From the NCBI RefSeq assembly GCF_900476105.1, contig NZ_LS991951.1, positions 62,001-126,000 on the forward strand: a DNA stretch of 64,000 nucleotides, read 5' to 3'. The position numbers were made by a program, and so were the translations under genes. The stretch is from Mycoplasmopsis edwardii (lineage in GTDB: Bacteria; Bacillota_I; Bacilli_A; Mycoplasmatales; Metamycoplasmataceae). The notes beneath the pieces are model-generated. The model saw only the letters and a program-made list of their open reading frames with translations, searched no databases and was not told the DNA's origin. Shown here one piece after another: positions 21,440 to 31,524 of this stretch (positions within the stretch are counted from its first letter, which is position 1; each line of letters begins with the position of its first letter).

Positions 21440-21867
21440 TATTTACCTTTCATTGCCTTAATTAATGAGGAAGAGTGATTTAAATATTGATCATCAGGTA
21501 TTAATAAAATAGTTTCAAGATCATTGTTAATAATCTTATTACCACTAGCTAAATCTAACTCATATTTATAATCTAAATTATTTCTAGCTGACCTAATTAA
21601 AAATTTAATATTTAATTCTTTAGCCACATTTGCTGTAAGCATTTCTTGGCACCCCTCAAGAACTTCTGCGTTTGTGATGTCTTTAATCTTTGATTTAACA
21701 TCATTAATGTTTTTAATTATATCATTTTTTTCTTTTTCTGGATTTTGAGCAACTAGTACATAAACCTTATCAAATAGTTTGCAAGCTTTTTTTAAAACAG
21801 ACAAATGCCCTTCATGCATCGGGTTGAAAGAACCTGCATAAAGGGCATTTTTCTTTTTAATTTGCAT
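21439..21867 (-). CDS. coaD: Phosphopantetheine adenylyltransferase
   Basis: Transfers AMP to 4'-phosphopantetheine, the penultimate step of coenzyme A synthesis. It has 142 residues. Nucleotidyltransferase motif 1 is AGSFNPMHEGHL. The middle has RSARNNLDYKYEL, matching the CoaD RG-R---D-EYE pattern, and the C terminus has the SSSLIK motif. A nicotinate-nucleotide adenylyltransferase is less likely because of these last two motifs. CoA supply next to pta-ackA makes metabolic sense. Confidence 0.88.
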   Translation of the reverse strand: MQIKKKNALYAGSFNPMHEGHLSVLKKACKLFDKVYVLVAQNPEKEKNDIIKNINDVKSKIKDITNAEVLEGCQEMLTANVAKELNIKFLIRSARNNLDYKYELDLASGNKIINNDLETILLIPDDQYLNHSSSLIKAMKGK

Positions 21868-23054
21868 TATTTACTAATATTAACTGAATTTCTTGCAATA
21901 ACTAATTCTTCGTTTGTTCTAATTACGTATACTGGCACTTCACTATCAGGTGTAGAGATTAATTTGTAATCACCGATTTTACCTCAGTTTAAATCTTTGT
22001 CTAATTTAATTTTTCTAAAGAATAATTTTGAAACAATTTCTTCACGAATTGCTGCACCGTTTTCTCCAATACCTGCTGTGAAAACAATAGCATCAGGATT
22101 TCCTCCAATTTTGTTGAAGTAAATTGAAGTATAGTCGGCAATTTTTTGTGAGAAAAGATCTAATGCAAAAATAGCATCTTGATTACCTTCGTCAGCTTTT
22201 GATCTTAAATCTCTCATATCACTTGAAATACCCGAAACACCTAATAAACCACTTTGTTTATTTAAAATATTTGTGAATTCTGAAATAGAGTAGTTTTTGG
22301 CCTTCATAACAAACTCATGGATAGAAGGATCAATATCACCACTTCTTGTTCCCATCATAATACCTGCTAATGGTGTCATACCCATTGAAGTATCAAATGA
22401 TTTAGAATCCTTAACAGCACATAAACTTGCTCCATTACCTAAGTGTAAGTTAATGAAGTTAACTTTATCTTTTTTAAGAATTTCTTGAAGTTTTTCTGTG
22501 ATGAATTGGTGACTAATTCCGTGTGCACCAAATTTTTTGATACCTAATTCATCTGTTAATTTTTTAGAAATTGGGTATGAATAGTTTACTTTTTGAATTG
22601 TTGTATGGAAAGCTGTATCAAAGTCAGCTGTTAATTTTGCGTCTGGGAATACTTTTTTGAACCCTAAGATTGATTGCAATGCACCAGGGTTGTGTAATGG
22701 TGCATAGATTGAACATTTATCAATAATATCAATAACTTTTTCATCAATAACTGTTGTGCTTTTAATGTAATCTCCACCTTGAACAACCCTGAATCCAATA
22801 TTTTCAATTTCTTCTTTTGATTTAACTAAGTTGATTTCTAACATTAATTTGTATAACTCATTAACTGCAACTTCATGGTTTGGAAGCGGTAATTCTTTTT
22901 CAAATTTTTCGCCATTAAATTTAATACTAATAACACCCACTGGCAATGTAATTCTTTCGGCAAGACCACTTGCAATTAAACTAAAATCACTTTTTGAGAA
23001 TAAACTCATTTTTATTGAGCTACTTCCTGCATTAATAACTAAAACTTTACTCAT
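21867..23054 (-). CDS. ackA: Acetate kinase
   Basis: Converts acetyl phosphate and ADP to acetate and ATP, the main energy step after pyruvate in these organisms. It has 395 residues. Signatures are VINAGSSSIKMSLF at the N terminus, FDTAFH, HLGNGASLCAVK, and the C-terminal FTAGIGENG. The chosen ATG 23054 has GGGAG upstream and overlaps the pta stop by 8 nt. An internal TGA Trp codon lies near the end (DLNWGKIG). Confidence 0.96.
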
Positions 23055-23910
23055 GTTTTCTCCCTTGTGCTCTTTGAGCAACTAAATATATTGTATTTTT
23101 AATATCTTCTACACTTAGGTTTCCTGAAATGTGAGCGATATTTTCTTTAACACCTAAAAAGATTTGGCCTGAAGTTTCATATTTACTAATTAAACTGATA
23201 ATATCATAAGAAACATCATATGTATTTTTGTTGGCAAAAATCAATCAATTTTGATTTGTGTCTAACGCTTCATTCAATCTAACCTGGTTTTGAACTTTAA
23301 TAGATGGATCAATATTTTTAATTACCTCTAATAGTTTAGATTGATTTAAGTCTTTATTTAATAATACTAAATCACCTAAGTCTGAAATTTCTTTTTTGTA
23401 CTCATTTAAGTTCACAGCAACTTGTGAAAGTAAATTAACTTCATTTTTCTTAACTTCATTTGTATAAGACATAAAGAAGTGTTTTTCTTCATTTTGTGCA
23501 AATGAAACAAATGAAATAATTTTATCTTCATTTAAATAACTTAAACTTGATTTTAACGAATCAACAAATGTCTCAAAAGAACTTGTTAAGCCACCAATAA
23601 TTCCATCAATTCTTTTTTCCTTCAATAACACTAAAGAATGAAATAATGTTTTGTTAGTAGCGAATAACTTTTTAGTGCTTTCATAATTAAACGTACCATT
23701 CGTTAATTCAATAAATCTTGCAAGGTTATTTTCCTCTTCTTTTATATTCTTTATATCAATTAAATCTTCCAACTTAAAGAACTTAATATTACTTAAAATT
23801 CCGATGCTTTGAACTGCTTGTTTTACTTTTTCATTTTGACTATCTAAAAGTAAAATTCTTACACCAGAACTCTTCTTTAATTTTTGTTCTACTTGTTTAA
23901 AATAACTCAT
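23047..23910 (-). CDS. pta: Phosphate acetyltransferase, divergent
   Basis: Expected to turn acetyl-CoA and phosphate into acetyl phosphate for AckA. It has 287 residues, slightly short for the family (about 320). The middle segment LVLLKEKRIDGIIGGLTSSFET matches the Pta pattern, and the C-terminal IFLGVKENIAHISGNLSVEDI matches the family's GPILxGL/SVEDI end. The usual active-site stretches in between are poorly conserved, so it is either a fast-evolving Pta or a Pta-like protein of altered activity. Adjacency to ackA supports the first. The start at 23910 has AAGGAA upstream; longer in-frame extension is not needed. Confidence 0.75.
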
Positions 23911-23934
23911 AATTTTCCTTGTATTAATTTTACT

Positions 23935-23965
23935 TTTAAAAAAAAGATTTTTTAACAAAATCTTT
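23935..23965 (-). terminator. Terminator after the small conserved protein gene
   Basis: On the minus strand, AAAGATTTT and AAAATCTTT form a 9-bp stem followed by a T run. Confidence 0.7.
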
Positions 23966-23985
23966 TCTTTTGTTTTTTAAATAAT

Positions 23986-24201
23986 TTAGACTACTTTAAT
24001 AAGTACTTCTTTTGAAAAGTGTTCACCTTTTAAATGATCTCTCTCGACGTGAATAATTTCAATTTTCTCGTTTGCTTTTGTGTGAACACCGTGTTTTTGA
24101 CCACGACGGAATCCTTTTATTAATCCTTCTAATTCTTCTAATGAATTAGCTTTAGCGATAATTTCGCTGCTTGATAATAATTTAGCTTTGTATTTGTACA
24201 T
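23986..24201 (-). CDS. Small conserved hypothetical protein, 71 residues
   Basis: Strong Shine-Dalgarno GGAGGTAG lies just before the ATG. The protein is basic and has no Cys or Trp. Its pattern (YKAKLLSSSEIIAKANSLEELEGLI, then FRRGQKHG and IIHVERDHLKGEHFS) looks like a small alpha/beta domain, and I recall similar short proteins in other mycoplasmas without a known role. It has its own terminator, so it is a single-gene unit facing away from the azoreductase gene. Confidence 0.75.
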   Translation of the reverse strand: MYKYKAKLLSSSEIIAKANSLEELEGLIKGFRRGQKHGVHTKANEKIEIIHVERDHLKGEHFSKEVLIKVV

Positions 24202-24421
24202 AACTACCTCCGTAATACATATTTATTATATAAACTTACGATAAAAATATCTTAAAAAAGAACAAAAACTTGACTAACTTATGTTAATTTTTCATATTTT
24301 TTCCACCTTTAAGACAAAATAAAACAGAACAAAAAGGCACAAAATACTAAAAATTACAAAAAAATGTTATTTTTATGCACTTTTCTAACTTTTTCCAAAA
24401 AATAACTATTTTTAATTGAAA

Positions 24422-24434
24422 TATAATATATAAT
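24422..24434 (+). promoter_or_regulatory. Overlapping -10 boxes for the azoreductase gene
   Basis: TATAAT occurs at 24422-24427 and at 24429-24434. GAAAGG follows before the ATG at 24474. The rest of 24202-24421 is very AT-rich with no gene visible. Confidence 0.55.
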
Positions 24435-24473
24435 TTTTTTATAAATAATTTTTTAAACAAGAAAGGCTTCAAT

Positions 24474-25055
24474 ATGAAAAAAGTATTATTTTTAGATGGT
24501 GCAGTTTTTAGCAATAACGCATCATTCTCATCAGCTTTAATGAATGAATTTCACTCATTATTAGGTAAACCAGAAAGAATCAACTTAAACGACACAGAAT
24601 TTGGTCAAGTTTCATTATGCAAAAACACATTCCCAGCTTTCTATGGACAAGTTGAAAGCGACAAATGAATTAATAAATTAAAAGAAACAGATTTATTAGT
24701 TCTTTCATCATCAATGATTAACTTTACAGTTCCAACAGTTGTTAAAAACTTCTTTGATGGAATCGCAGTTCCAGACAAAACATTCTCATACAGATTATCA
24801 AAAGATGGAAACCCTGTTGGATTATTAAACAACTTAAACGTTATTTTTGTTACAACACAAGGTGGACCTCAAGCAGAAGGTACAAAATCATTACAAGTTC
24901 AATGATTAGAACAAGTATTCAAATTTGTTGGTGCTAAATCAATTAACTTCATCGAAGTTAATGGTACAAAATTACCTCCATTAGCTGGAATTAACCCAGA
25001 AGAATACGCTAAAACACGTGCAGCTGAATTCAAAAAACTTGTTGACAGCTTATAA
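24474..25055 (+). CDS. azoR: FMN-dependent NADH:quinone oxidoreductase/azoreductase (AzoR/AcpD family)
   Basis: Flavodoxin-fold enzyme of 193 residues that reduces quinones and azo compounds with NADH. Motifs are VLFLDGAVFSNNASFSSAL, the start of the FMN phosphate loop; LVLSSSMINFTVPTVVKNFFD, the FMN and dimer segment; and VTTQGGPQ, the ring-binding loop. The N-terminal SxS of the loop is modified, but overall fit is good. It is followed by a terminator and by a second small hairpin at 25091-25106. Confidence 0.88.
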
Positions 25056-25065
25056 TTAAAAAATC

Positions 25066-25088
25066 GCAGAATTCTTTCTGCTTTTTTT
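25066..25088 (+). terminator. Terminator after azoR
   Basis: The stem GCAGA/TCTGC with loop ATTCTT is followed by T7. A second hairpin, TGCCTT-TTAT-AAGGCA, follows at 25091-25106. Confidence 0.8.
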
Positions 25089-25159
25089 CATGCCTTTTAT
25101 AAGGCATTAACTTTAAAAATTTTATAGTAAAATTTAAATGTAATTCGAGGGAGGGGAAA

Positions 25160-27307
25160 ATGAATTTAAAAAAGTTTTTTAAATTACCATTAATCTTAGC
25201 TTTCGCTTCAGGAGCTTCATTTTTAACATCATGCAGCTTTCTAGAAAGAATTATTGAAAATGTTATTGGTGACGAAGAGGAAACAACTCACAACACATAT
25301 GAGGTAAAACCAAATTATCCTAATGTTGATGAAATTTCAACATTCAAAGAACTTTTACCAATAACAGATAAAGAAGTTTATATTACATCAGGTATTAGTG
25401 AAAAAGATAAAGAAGCAACTTTAAAAAGTTATAATGCTACATCAATTAATGATTATTCAGAAATTAAAGAATACAAAAGAAAAAATACTTCAAAAAGTCA
25501 ATACTATTTAGAGTACAAAGATAAACATACAAATGTTATTTTTAGAGATTTTAGTTACCATGTTGATGAACAAGGAAAAAGAAGATACTTACTTGGAAAA
25601 CGTGGTTTAGTAATTCTTGCTCAAGAGTTTAAAAGAAAAATTCCATTTGGTAGTGAGATTTATGATTTTAACTCAGTCAATATTAATGATTTTGAAGTTA
25701 TTAATGATAAAGCAAATGGATTATATATCCCATTAAGTAAGAAAATGTATATTAATGGATCTACATATGCTGAAAAGAACTTTTCTATTTATGAAATTAT
25801 TGGTGGAATGATGCCAACAATTTTCCATGAATACATGCACCATTGAGCAACTATTTATGCTGAGTCAGCTTTAGTTAATGATGCTAAAGTTGATGTTGCA
25901 AACGGCGATAATATTGAAGAAAGAAAAACAACATTAATTTATTATGATCCAACTACAACTGCGGATAATGTTGATCACAATCATGGTGTTACACAGTTTT
26001 GAAATGCTTATTTTGCCTCTAAGTTTTACAAACTTTTAAACTTTGATGTTGATAAAAAAGCAAGCTTAAAATTTTCAGCCTTGCAAAAATTAGGTGTCGA
26101 CCTTAATGATCTACCAAACTTTTTATATACAAGACTTTCTTTAAATGATATTTGAAGAATTTCAAATGAATTAGAAGTCCCCGATCATTTAAAAAATAAC
26201 CCGCCAGCTAATTTATCAATGCATTTTTCACCAAGTGGAACATTCTCAGTAACTAAATCTAAATTAAAATATACATTCTCATTAACTGAATTGGTGCCTA
26301 GAGAATATTCAAAATATGCTTTTGAATCATACTTCTCAATTAGGGATGAAAATGAATCATATAATAATGTTGCAACAAAAAAACCTACATTAAATTGATT
26401 CGGAATTAGATACTTTTCAAAGGATTCAAACGGTAAAGAAGTTAAAGTTTTCTCACCATCAGGAAATGCTGAAGACTGATCTAAAACATACTTAAATAAT
26501 TTTGACTCATTAAGAAGACAATATTGATTCCAAAACGGAATTGGTAAAAATGAGTATGATGATGAAGACAAATTTAATGCAACAGTCTTTCCAAATTCTG
26601 TTTTTGATATTAGTGCATTCAGATATAAAGTTCAAGGATATCCAAATTATTTAGCAGCTTTACCAAGCGATAAAACCAGATTAAGATCTGTTGAATTTTA
26701 CAAAATGTTTCTTGAAACAATGGGTTATGGAAAAACCATCAGTCAAATCTATTATCAAAATGCTTTTGCTTCAGAATCAGCTAAAAATGTTGCAATTGAT
26801 AAAACAAAAGTAACTAATATTAAGTTTACTGGTTTTGTTAAAACAGACGAAGTTGTTACAGGTATTGCTGTTAAAAATAAAAACGGAATTTATAAACAAT
26901 CCCCATTTGATTATTCAGCTTCATTTAGCTTCTTTGGTCACAAAAACTATGATGAAGGGGCAACTTTATTTAAAGAAGAAAATAACAAAATCACAGTTAG
27001 CGAAGATCGTAAAAAACAAATTGATAATAGACTTTACCCTAAAGATGCAGGTTATGCAGATAATTATTTAAGTTACATAACTCGAGATTGAATTAATGTT
27101 GATGAAGATGGAATGTCTGTTTACTTATGAAATGATTTAAATAATGATGGAAAAGCTTCTGAAGATGAATTGCTTGATAGAGAAATTTCACTTCCAAAAC
27201 AAAGAGCTGTTTCAACCTCAAGATCTACAAATTACTCTGATAGAGACTTTAAAAAATACTATGTTGAAAAGATTGATGGTAAAACAATACTTAAAGGAAT
27301 TAAATAA
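25160..27307 (+). CDS. Lipoprotein zinc metalloprotease (resembles the MYPU_1760 family)
   Basis: Protein of 715 residues. A lipoprotein signal ends in FLTSC, with Cys25 as the lipidation site, so it is displayed outside the cell. HEYMHH at 223-228 is a zincin HExxH motif with His223, Glu224 and His227. The third zinc ligand is not obvious; HNHG about 40 residues on is a candidate region. Near the C terminus DLNNDGKASEDEL has the spacing of a calcium-binding EF-hand/dockerin loop. Nine TGA Trp codons break this gene under the standard code. GGGAGGGG at 25150-25157 is the ribosome binding site. The next gene overlaps by one base. Surface protease activity is inferred. Confidence 0.82.
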
Positions 27308-27960
27308 TGGAATGAGATTTTAGCGCGATAAAAGTTGGAAAAATGGTTAATATTCAAGCGTACAAACATGATGGTTTTCTTTATAGACAATGATCAAATG
27401 CTAAAATCATTTTTCACAACAAAAGACATATAGTTTTATCATTAAAAGGAACAAGAGTAACTGAAACATTAAAGAGTCGTAAAGGGTGATCTTATAAAGA
27501 TGATGCTTTATGATTTATTCCTAAAAAATCATTTTATAACACAATCGTAATGTTTAAAGCCGGTGTTGGTAAGTCATATTATACAAATCTAGCTTCATAT
27601 CCAATTTTTGAAGAAAACACAATTAAGTTCATAGACTATGATTTAGATCTTAAAAGTTACCCAACAAAAGAACTTCAAATTGTTGATAAAGAAGAGTTCA
27701 ATGAAAATTCACTTGCTTATGGTTATTCACCACAAATTAAGAGCAAGATCTTAAATGAAGTTAAAAACATTGTTGAACTTTATAGTACAAATGAATACTT
27801 TTTTAATGATGGAATAATTGATTATTACCTCGAAATAATGCACAATGACAAACTTATTTCAGAAAACAAATTCAATGCTTATCGAAGTGTAAAAAGACAT
27901 AGTTTATGCGAAGAAACAGATATGATTAAAAATCTTAAAAACTTCAAAAGAAATAAATAA
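27307..27960 (+). CDS. DUF402 nucleoside tri/diphosphatase-like protein
   Basis: Protein of 217 residues matching the DUF402/Ntdp fold of Bacillus YgaC. Visible are KVGKMVNIQAYKHDG and YRQW at the N terminus, a central NLASYPIFEENTIKFIDYDL, then LKSYP. The acidic DYDLD loop and later Asp/Glu residues would bind metal. Likely role is hydrolysis of nucleoside di- or triphosphates, known for relatives only. ATG overlaps the preceding stop (TAATG), so the gene is co-translated with the metalloprotease. The C terminus is basic. Confidence 0.8.
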
Positions 27961-27982
27961 GATATCACTTTATGTGACTGGG

Positions 27983-28016
27983 AAAAAATCATTCGGAGAC
28001 TTCCGAGTGATTTTTT
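27983..28016. terminator. Bidirectional terminator, copy 1 of a repeated element
   Basis: A 15-bp stem (AAAAAATCATTCGGA with TCCGAGTGATTTTTT, one T-G wobble) around GACT. Almost the same hairpin recurs at 30326-30359. Confidence 0.85.
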
Positions 28017-28020
28017 CACA

Positions 28021-28674
28021 TATTTAAAAAAGAATATTTATAAGACATTTAAAAACAGAAAAATGAGTAAAAATCTTTAACGCATATGATGATTTCAAAA
28101 ATCTAAAGATCGGTAAATTTGAATTCGAACAAATTTCTTTTTCTATTAGACAAAATTATTGGAATAAAGAATCATTAAAAAAGAATGTTGAAAAAATAAA
28201 AATGTATAAGTTTAAAATGAATATTCAATCTAAAACTGGTAAATCAACCAATAAAGCAAAGATTTTATTAATAGCAAGATCAACATATTACGAAAATTAA
28301 AAGTTAAAAAAGTCGAGAAACAAAAACTTATTAAACACGAAGAAGTTATTCGTCAAAGTTTTGTGGATAACAAAATGAGATATGGCAGAAGAAGATTATC
28401 CAAATATTTATTTTTAACTTATAACATTGAAGTGAACTCAATAACCCTTGGTAACTACATGAAAAGATTAAATCTATTCACTTTTGTACGTAGAAAAAAA
28501 CAAAAAGAACATAAAAATATTAATGTTAAGTTTGCGGATTTGGTTCAAAGAGATTATAATTCAAAAAATAATATAATTTGCGCAACTGATGTAACTTATA
28601 TACCAACACCAAAAGATATTAATCAAAACCATATTTATTTATCAGATATAATTGATCATAAACAAAGTTTGTAA
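28021..28674 (+). mobile_element. Degenerate IS3-family transposase remnant
   Basis: The last part, from about 28321 to TAA at 28672-28674, reads VIRQSFVDNKMRYGRRRLSK, then a typical orfB helix (NYMKRLNLFTFVRRKK) and ATDVTYIPTP with the first Asp of the DDE triad. It then stops at IDHKQSL, so the second Asp and the Glu are missing. Upstream, KAKILLIARSTYYE, typical of IS3 orfB just before this region, is in another frame, showing a frameshift near 28298. More 5' pieces are unrecognisable. No terminal inverted repeats were found. This is a dead fragment, not a mobile copy. Confidence 0.75.
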
Positions 28675-28873
28675 CATATGAAATATCATAAAATAATGAT
28701 ACTAAATTAGTTTTAAATATATATTAGTCATTATTTAGACAAAATGTATGTTTTTAAATAATATTAATAACCAATTCAATTAGTAACCAGTTACCTTTTA
28801 TTTTCTTGATAATATATTTCGTTATACACATGGAAACATTTCCTAAAAACTAATTTTTTTCTTTAAAAAAAGA

Positions 28874-28906
28874 TATAATTAAATTGTTGATAAAAACAAT
28901 AAAGGA
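28874..28906 (+). promoter_or_regulatory. -10 box and ribosome binding site of a lipoprotein gene
   Basis: TATAAT at 28874-28879 and AAAGGA at 28901-28906 lie before ATG 28915. The preceding 28675-28860 is AT-rich with no gene. Confidence 0.55.
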
Positions 28907-28914
28907 TAAATAAC

Positions 28915-30285
28915 ATGAAAAAAAGATTTTGATCACTATTGGTTTTACCATTTTTCTTAACTGTTGGATGTACTGCCGGTAACCCAAATACCGAACAAGA
29001 TAAAAAAGTTATTAATGAAAACGATGTAACTGACTATGATTTTAGTGAAAAAAATTTTTTTGTCGATAAACGTTGATATGATTTATTAAATATTTATCAC
29101 AAGAATAATTTTGATAATAAAGAAAAATTAAAACTATTAACAAACGACCAATCATGAGTTATATTAAAAATTATCAAAGACAAAAAATATAATAATGAAT
29201 ACAAGGGAATAATTGAAAATTTTCTAAAATCATTAACAATTGAAAAATTAGATAAGTCAGCTTCTTTAAATTTAAGTTATTTAATGCATATTAAGTCAGT
29301 AATGATAGATAATGAACCGAATAATATTGATTACTTAAATTTTGTGGATGAATCAAAACTAAACAATGACAAAGTAATAAAAAGTAAATTAAATTTTGAT
29401 AGTCTTTTTCAAAATGTTTTAAACAGACAAAAAGAGGATTTAGTTGAATTAAGAAATTCTTTTTATAATTTAAATCACAAAAACATCATTTTTAACTTTA
29501 GTAACTACCGATTAAAATTTTATAGTGATAATATTTTTGAAAGGAAATATAAAGATATTTTTGATACTTTTAATGATTATAACATTTATCAAATGCATGA
29601 AACAAGACCACACCCATTTTATAATGACGGATTGCCAAGAGATTTGTTTCCGCCTTATGCTTCTTTTATAGATAAAATGGAAGCTCCTTGACCAGAAGGC
29701 TTTCTTGATGATCTTAGAATTGTTATGAAGAAAGAAGAAATTAATGCAGATGATATTAAAGCAATAACTAATAAATCATATGAAGAAGGAGTTAAAGTAT
29801 CAGTTAAGGACCCTTATTTATATAATGATTTAAACTCATCAGGTTTACCAACAACATATATAAATTTTAAAGTAAAAAGAAACTTAGATAGTAATAAAAA
29901 ATATTATATTCAATCAGATGAAACTGTAGTTAATAATAAATATATTTTAAGAACAATTGCCATTAACGAAAATAAAAAAATAATACCTGCCAAGGAATTT
30001 GAAAGCTACTTTAAAGGAATAAAAGAAGAACCTAATTCTCAAAAAGAGTTTTCAATGAGTTTAGATACATCAAAATTATTTGATAAAAATAACTCACAAC
30101 TACCAGTAGTTTATTTTATGATCCCTGATTTAGTTTTTAGTAAAGGAGTTATAGAATCAATACAAAAAATTTTGAATAATTATCTGGATAGTGTAAAAGA
30201 ATTACCACCTACTTCGATTATTTCTTTGAACAATTTATTTCCCTTCTTTAAAAGCAAAGAAGAATATGAAAGATTTTTCAATTAA
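28915..30285 (+). CDS. Unassigned lipoprotein, 456 residues
   Basis: A signal peptide ends in FFLTVGC with Cys19 as the lipidation site, so the mature protein is on the outer face of the membrane. The body is rich in Asn, Lys, Asp and Tyr, with no repeats and no recognised catalytic motif. A Pro-rich stretch (RPHPFYNDGLPRDLFPPY) in the middle is unusual for the compositional style around it. I do not recognise the family. The gene stands alone between an IS remnant and a terminator that closely copies the one at 27983. Confidence 0.8.
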
Positions 30286-30325
30286 AAATAAAATTTTAAT
30301 TGAAAAACCAAAAGCAATAGACTGC

Positions 30326-30359
30326 AAAAAATCATTCGGACACTTCCGAGTGATTTTTT
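30326..30359. terminator. Bidirectional terminator, copy 2 of a repeated element
   Basis: The same 15-bp stem sequence as at 27983-28016, with loop CACT instead of GACT. It serves the lipoprotein gene and the convergent recO gene. Confidence 0.85.
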
Positions 30360-30391
30360 CAAAAAAACTTATTAGTAAGTGAGTTCTCTTA

Positions 30392-31066
30392 TTAAATATA
30401 AAAACCTGCTTCTCTGATCACGTTTTTATAATGTTTTTTTAGATTATAGTCCATGTTGTAACTTACAACAGTTAGATATCTTTTAAAGCTGTTAAAAGAG
30501 GCTCACACAGCACTTAGGTATTCAACGCTATTATTTTCAACTTCTATAAAGTGTTTATTACACAAAAACCCGCCTTTATATAGATCAAAACTAATTAAGT
30601 TATTCCTGCTTTTGCAAATTCTGCAACCATCATAACTAGGATTAATACCAAAATAAAACATACTTTGTGCATAAAAAAAAGTAAGTAATTTTTTATTATT
30701 ATCTTTACTTAAGTATTCAAAAGTTCTTAAATATAATTCGAATAAGTGGTTGCTTTCTTTGATGTTTGAAAACAGCTTCTCAAGAGAGTTAAAATATGAA
30801 CTATTTGAGTAATTTGTCATGTCAAAAATTTGCAACATATTAGCTGTTTTTAAGCGTCCAATTGAGCCTTTTAACCTTGCTCCAAAATACTCAATTTCAA
30901 CTATTGAACCTGGGTGTAAATTAGCTCTATTTTTTGATAAAGGCTTGTGTAAGCCGTTAGCAACTAAGTCAAAAACACCATTGTGATTAAAGAGTCTCAC
31001 AATGTGATTATTATCATGTCTTAATGTGACTTTTAACACTAATGCTTTAGTTATTTTGCTAGACAT
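30392..31066 (-). CDS. recO: DNA repair protein RecO
   Basis: Loads RecA on SSB-coated DNA in the RecFOR pathway. It has 224 residues. The N-terminal OB domain is KALVLKVTLRHDNNHIVRLF, with GVFDLVANGLHKPLSKNRANLHPGS. The C-terminal helical domain contains the zinc knuckle CRICKS with a later CNKHF. The frame continues through a TGA Trp codon after SAV to TAA at 30392. It is slightly shorter than the usual 240-260 residues. It is divergent from the Asp23-like gene across 137 nt of AT-rich DNA. Confidence 0.9.
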
Positions 31067-31203
31067 TTTACCCCGATTTAGCTGTTATTTTATTTCTTTT
31101 AAAAATGTAATTATATTTTATAATATAAATTATTATATTTTCACTAAAAATGAGAATATTAGAATATTTAATTTTTTTCTTAAATTAAGTAAACGAGGTA
31201 ATT

Positions 31204-31524
31204 ATGAATATTGAAGAAATCAAAAAAATTTTTATTAAGATTATTACATCAACACCAGGTATTAAAAAACTACATGGACTATCATATGTTGACTCTATTC
31301 TAACTATTTCAGAAGATTCGACTGATATGTCTCTTGAAGATATGGTTATTGCGAATGAGACTCCAGAAGGATGAAACTTTCAAATCGCCATTTCGGTTTT
31401 AGAAGAAATCAGAGTTAAAGATTTAAATACCGAGTTATACAAAAAGTTATTTTACGAATTTAGAAGAAAAAAAATTAAGTTAAAAAATTTAACAATTATT
31501 TTGAAAGGAGTTGTTAATGGCTAG
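31204..31524 (+). CDS. Asp23-like small protein preceding FakA
   Basis: Protein of 106 residues in the place where Bacillus has the Asp23-family gene yloU in front of yloV (fakA). Sequence similarity is weak: IIKKLHG-type N terminus (TPGIKKLHGLSYVDSILTI), then a beta-alpha pattern, and a basic C terminus. The stop TAG overlaps the fakA start by 8 nt, so they are coupled. Family assignment rests mostly on position and size. Confidence 0.6.

Noticed and set aside
28363-28674. A functional short transposase or regulator
   Set aside because: Only part of an IS3 orfB is present; two of the three catalytic residues are missing.
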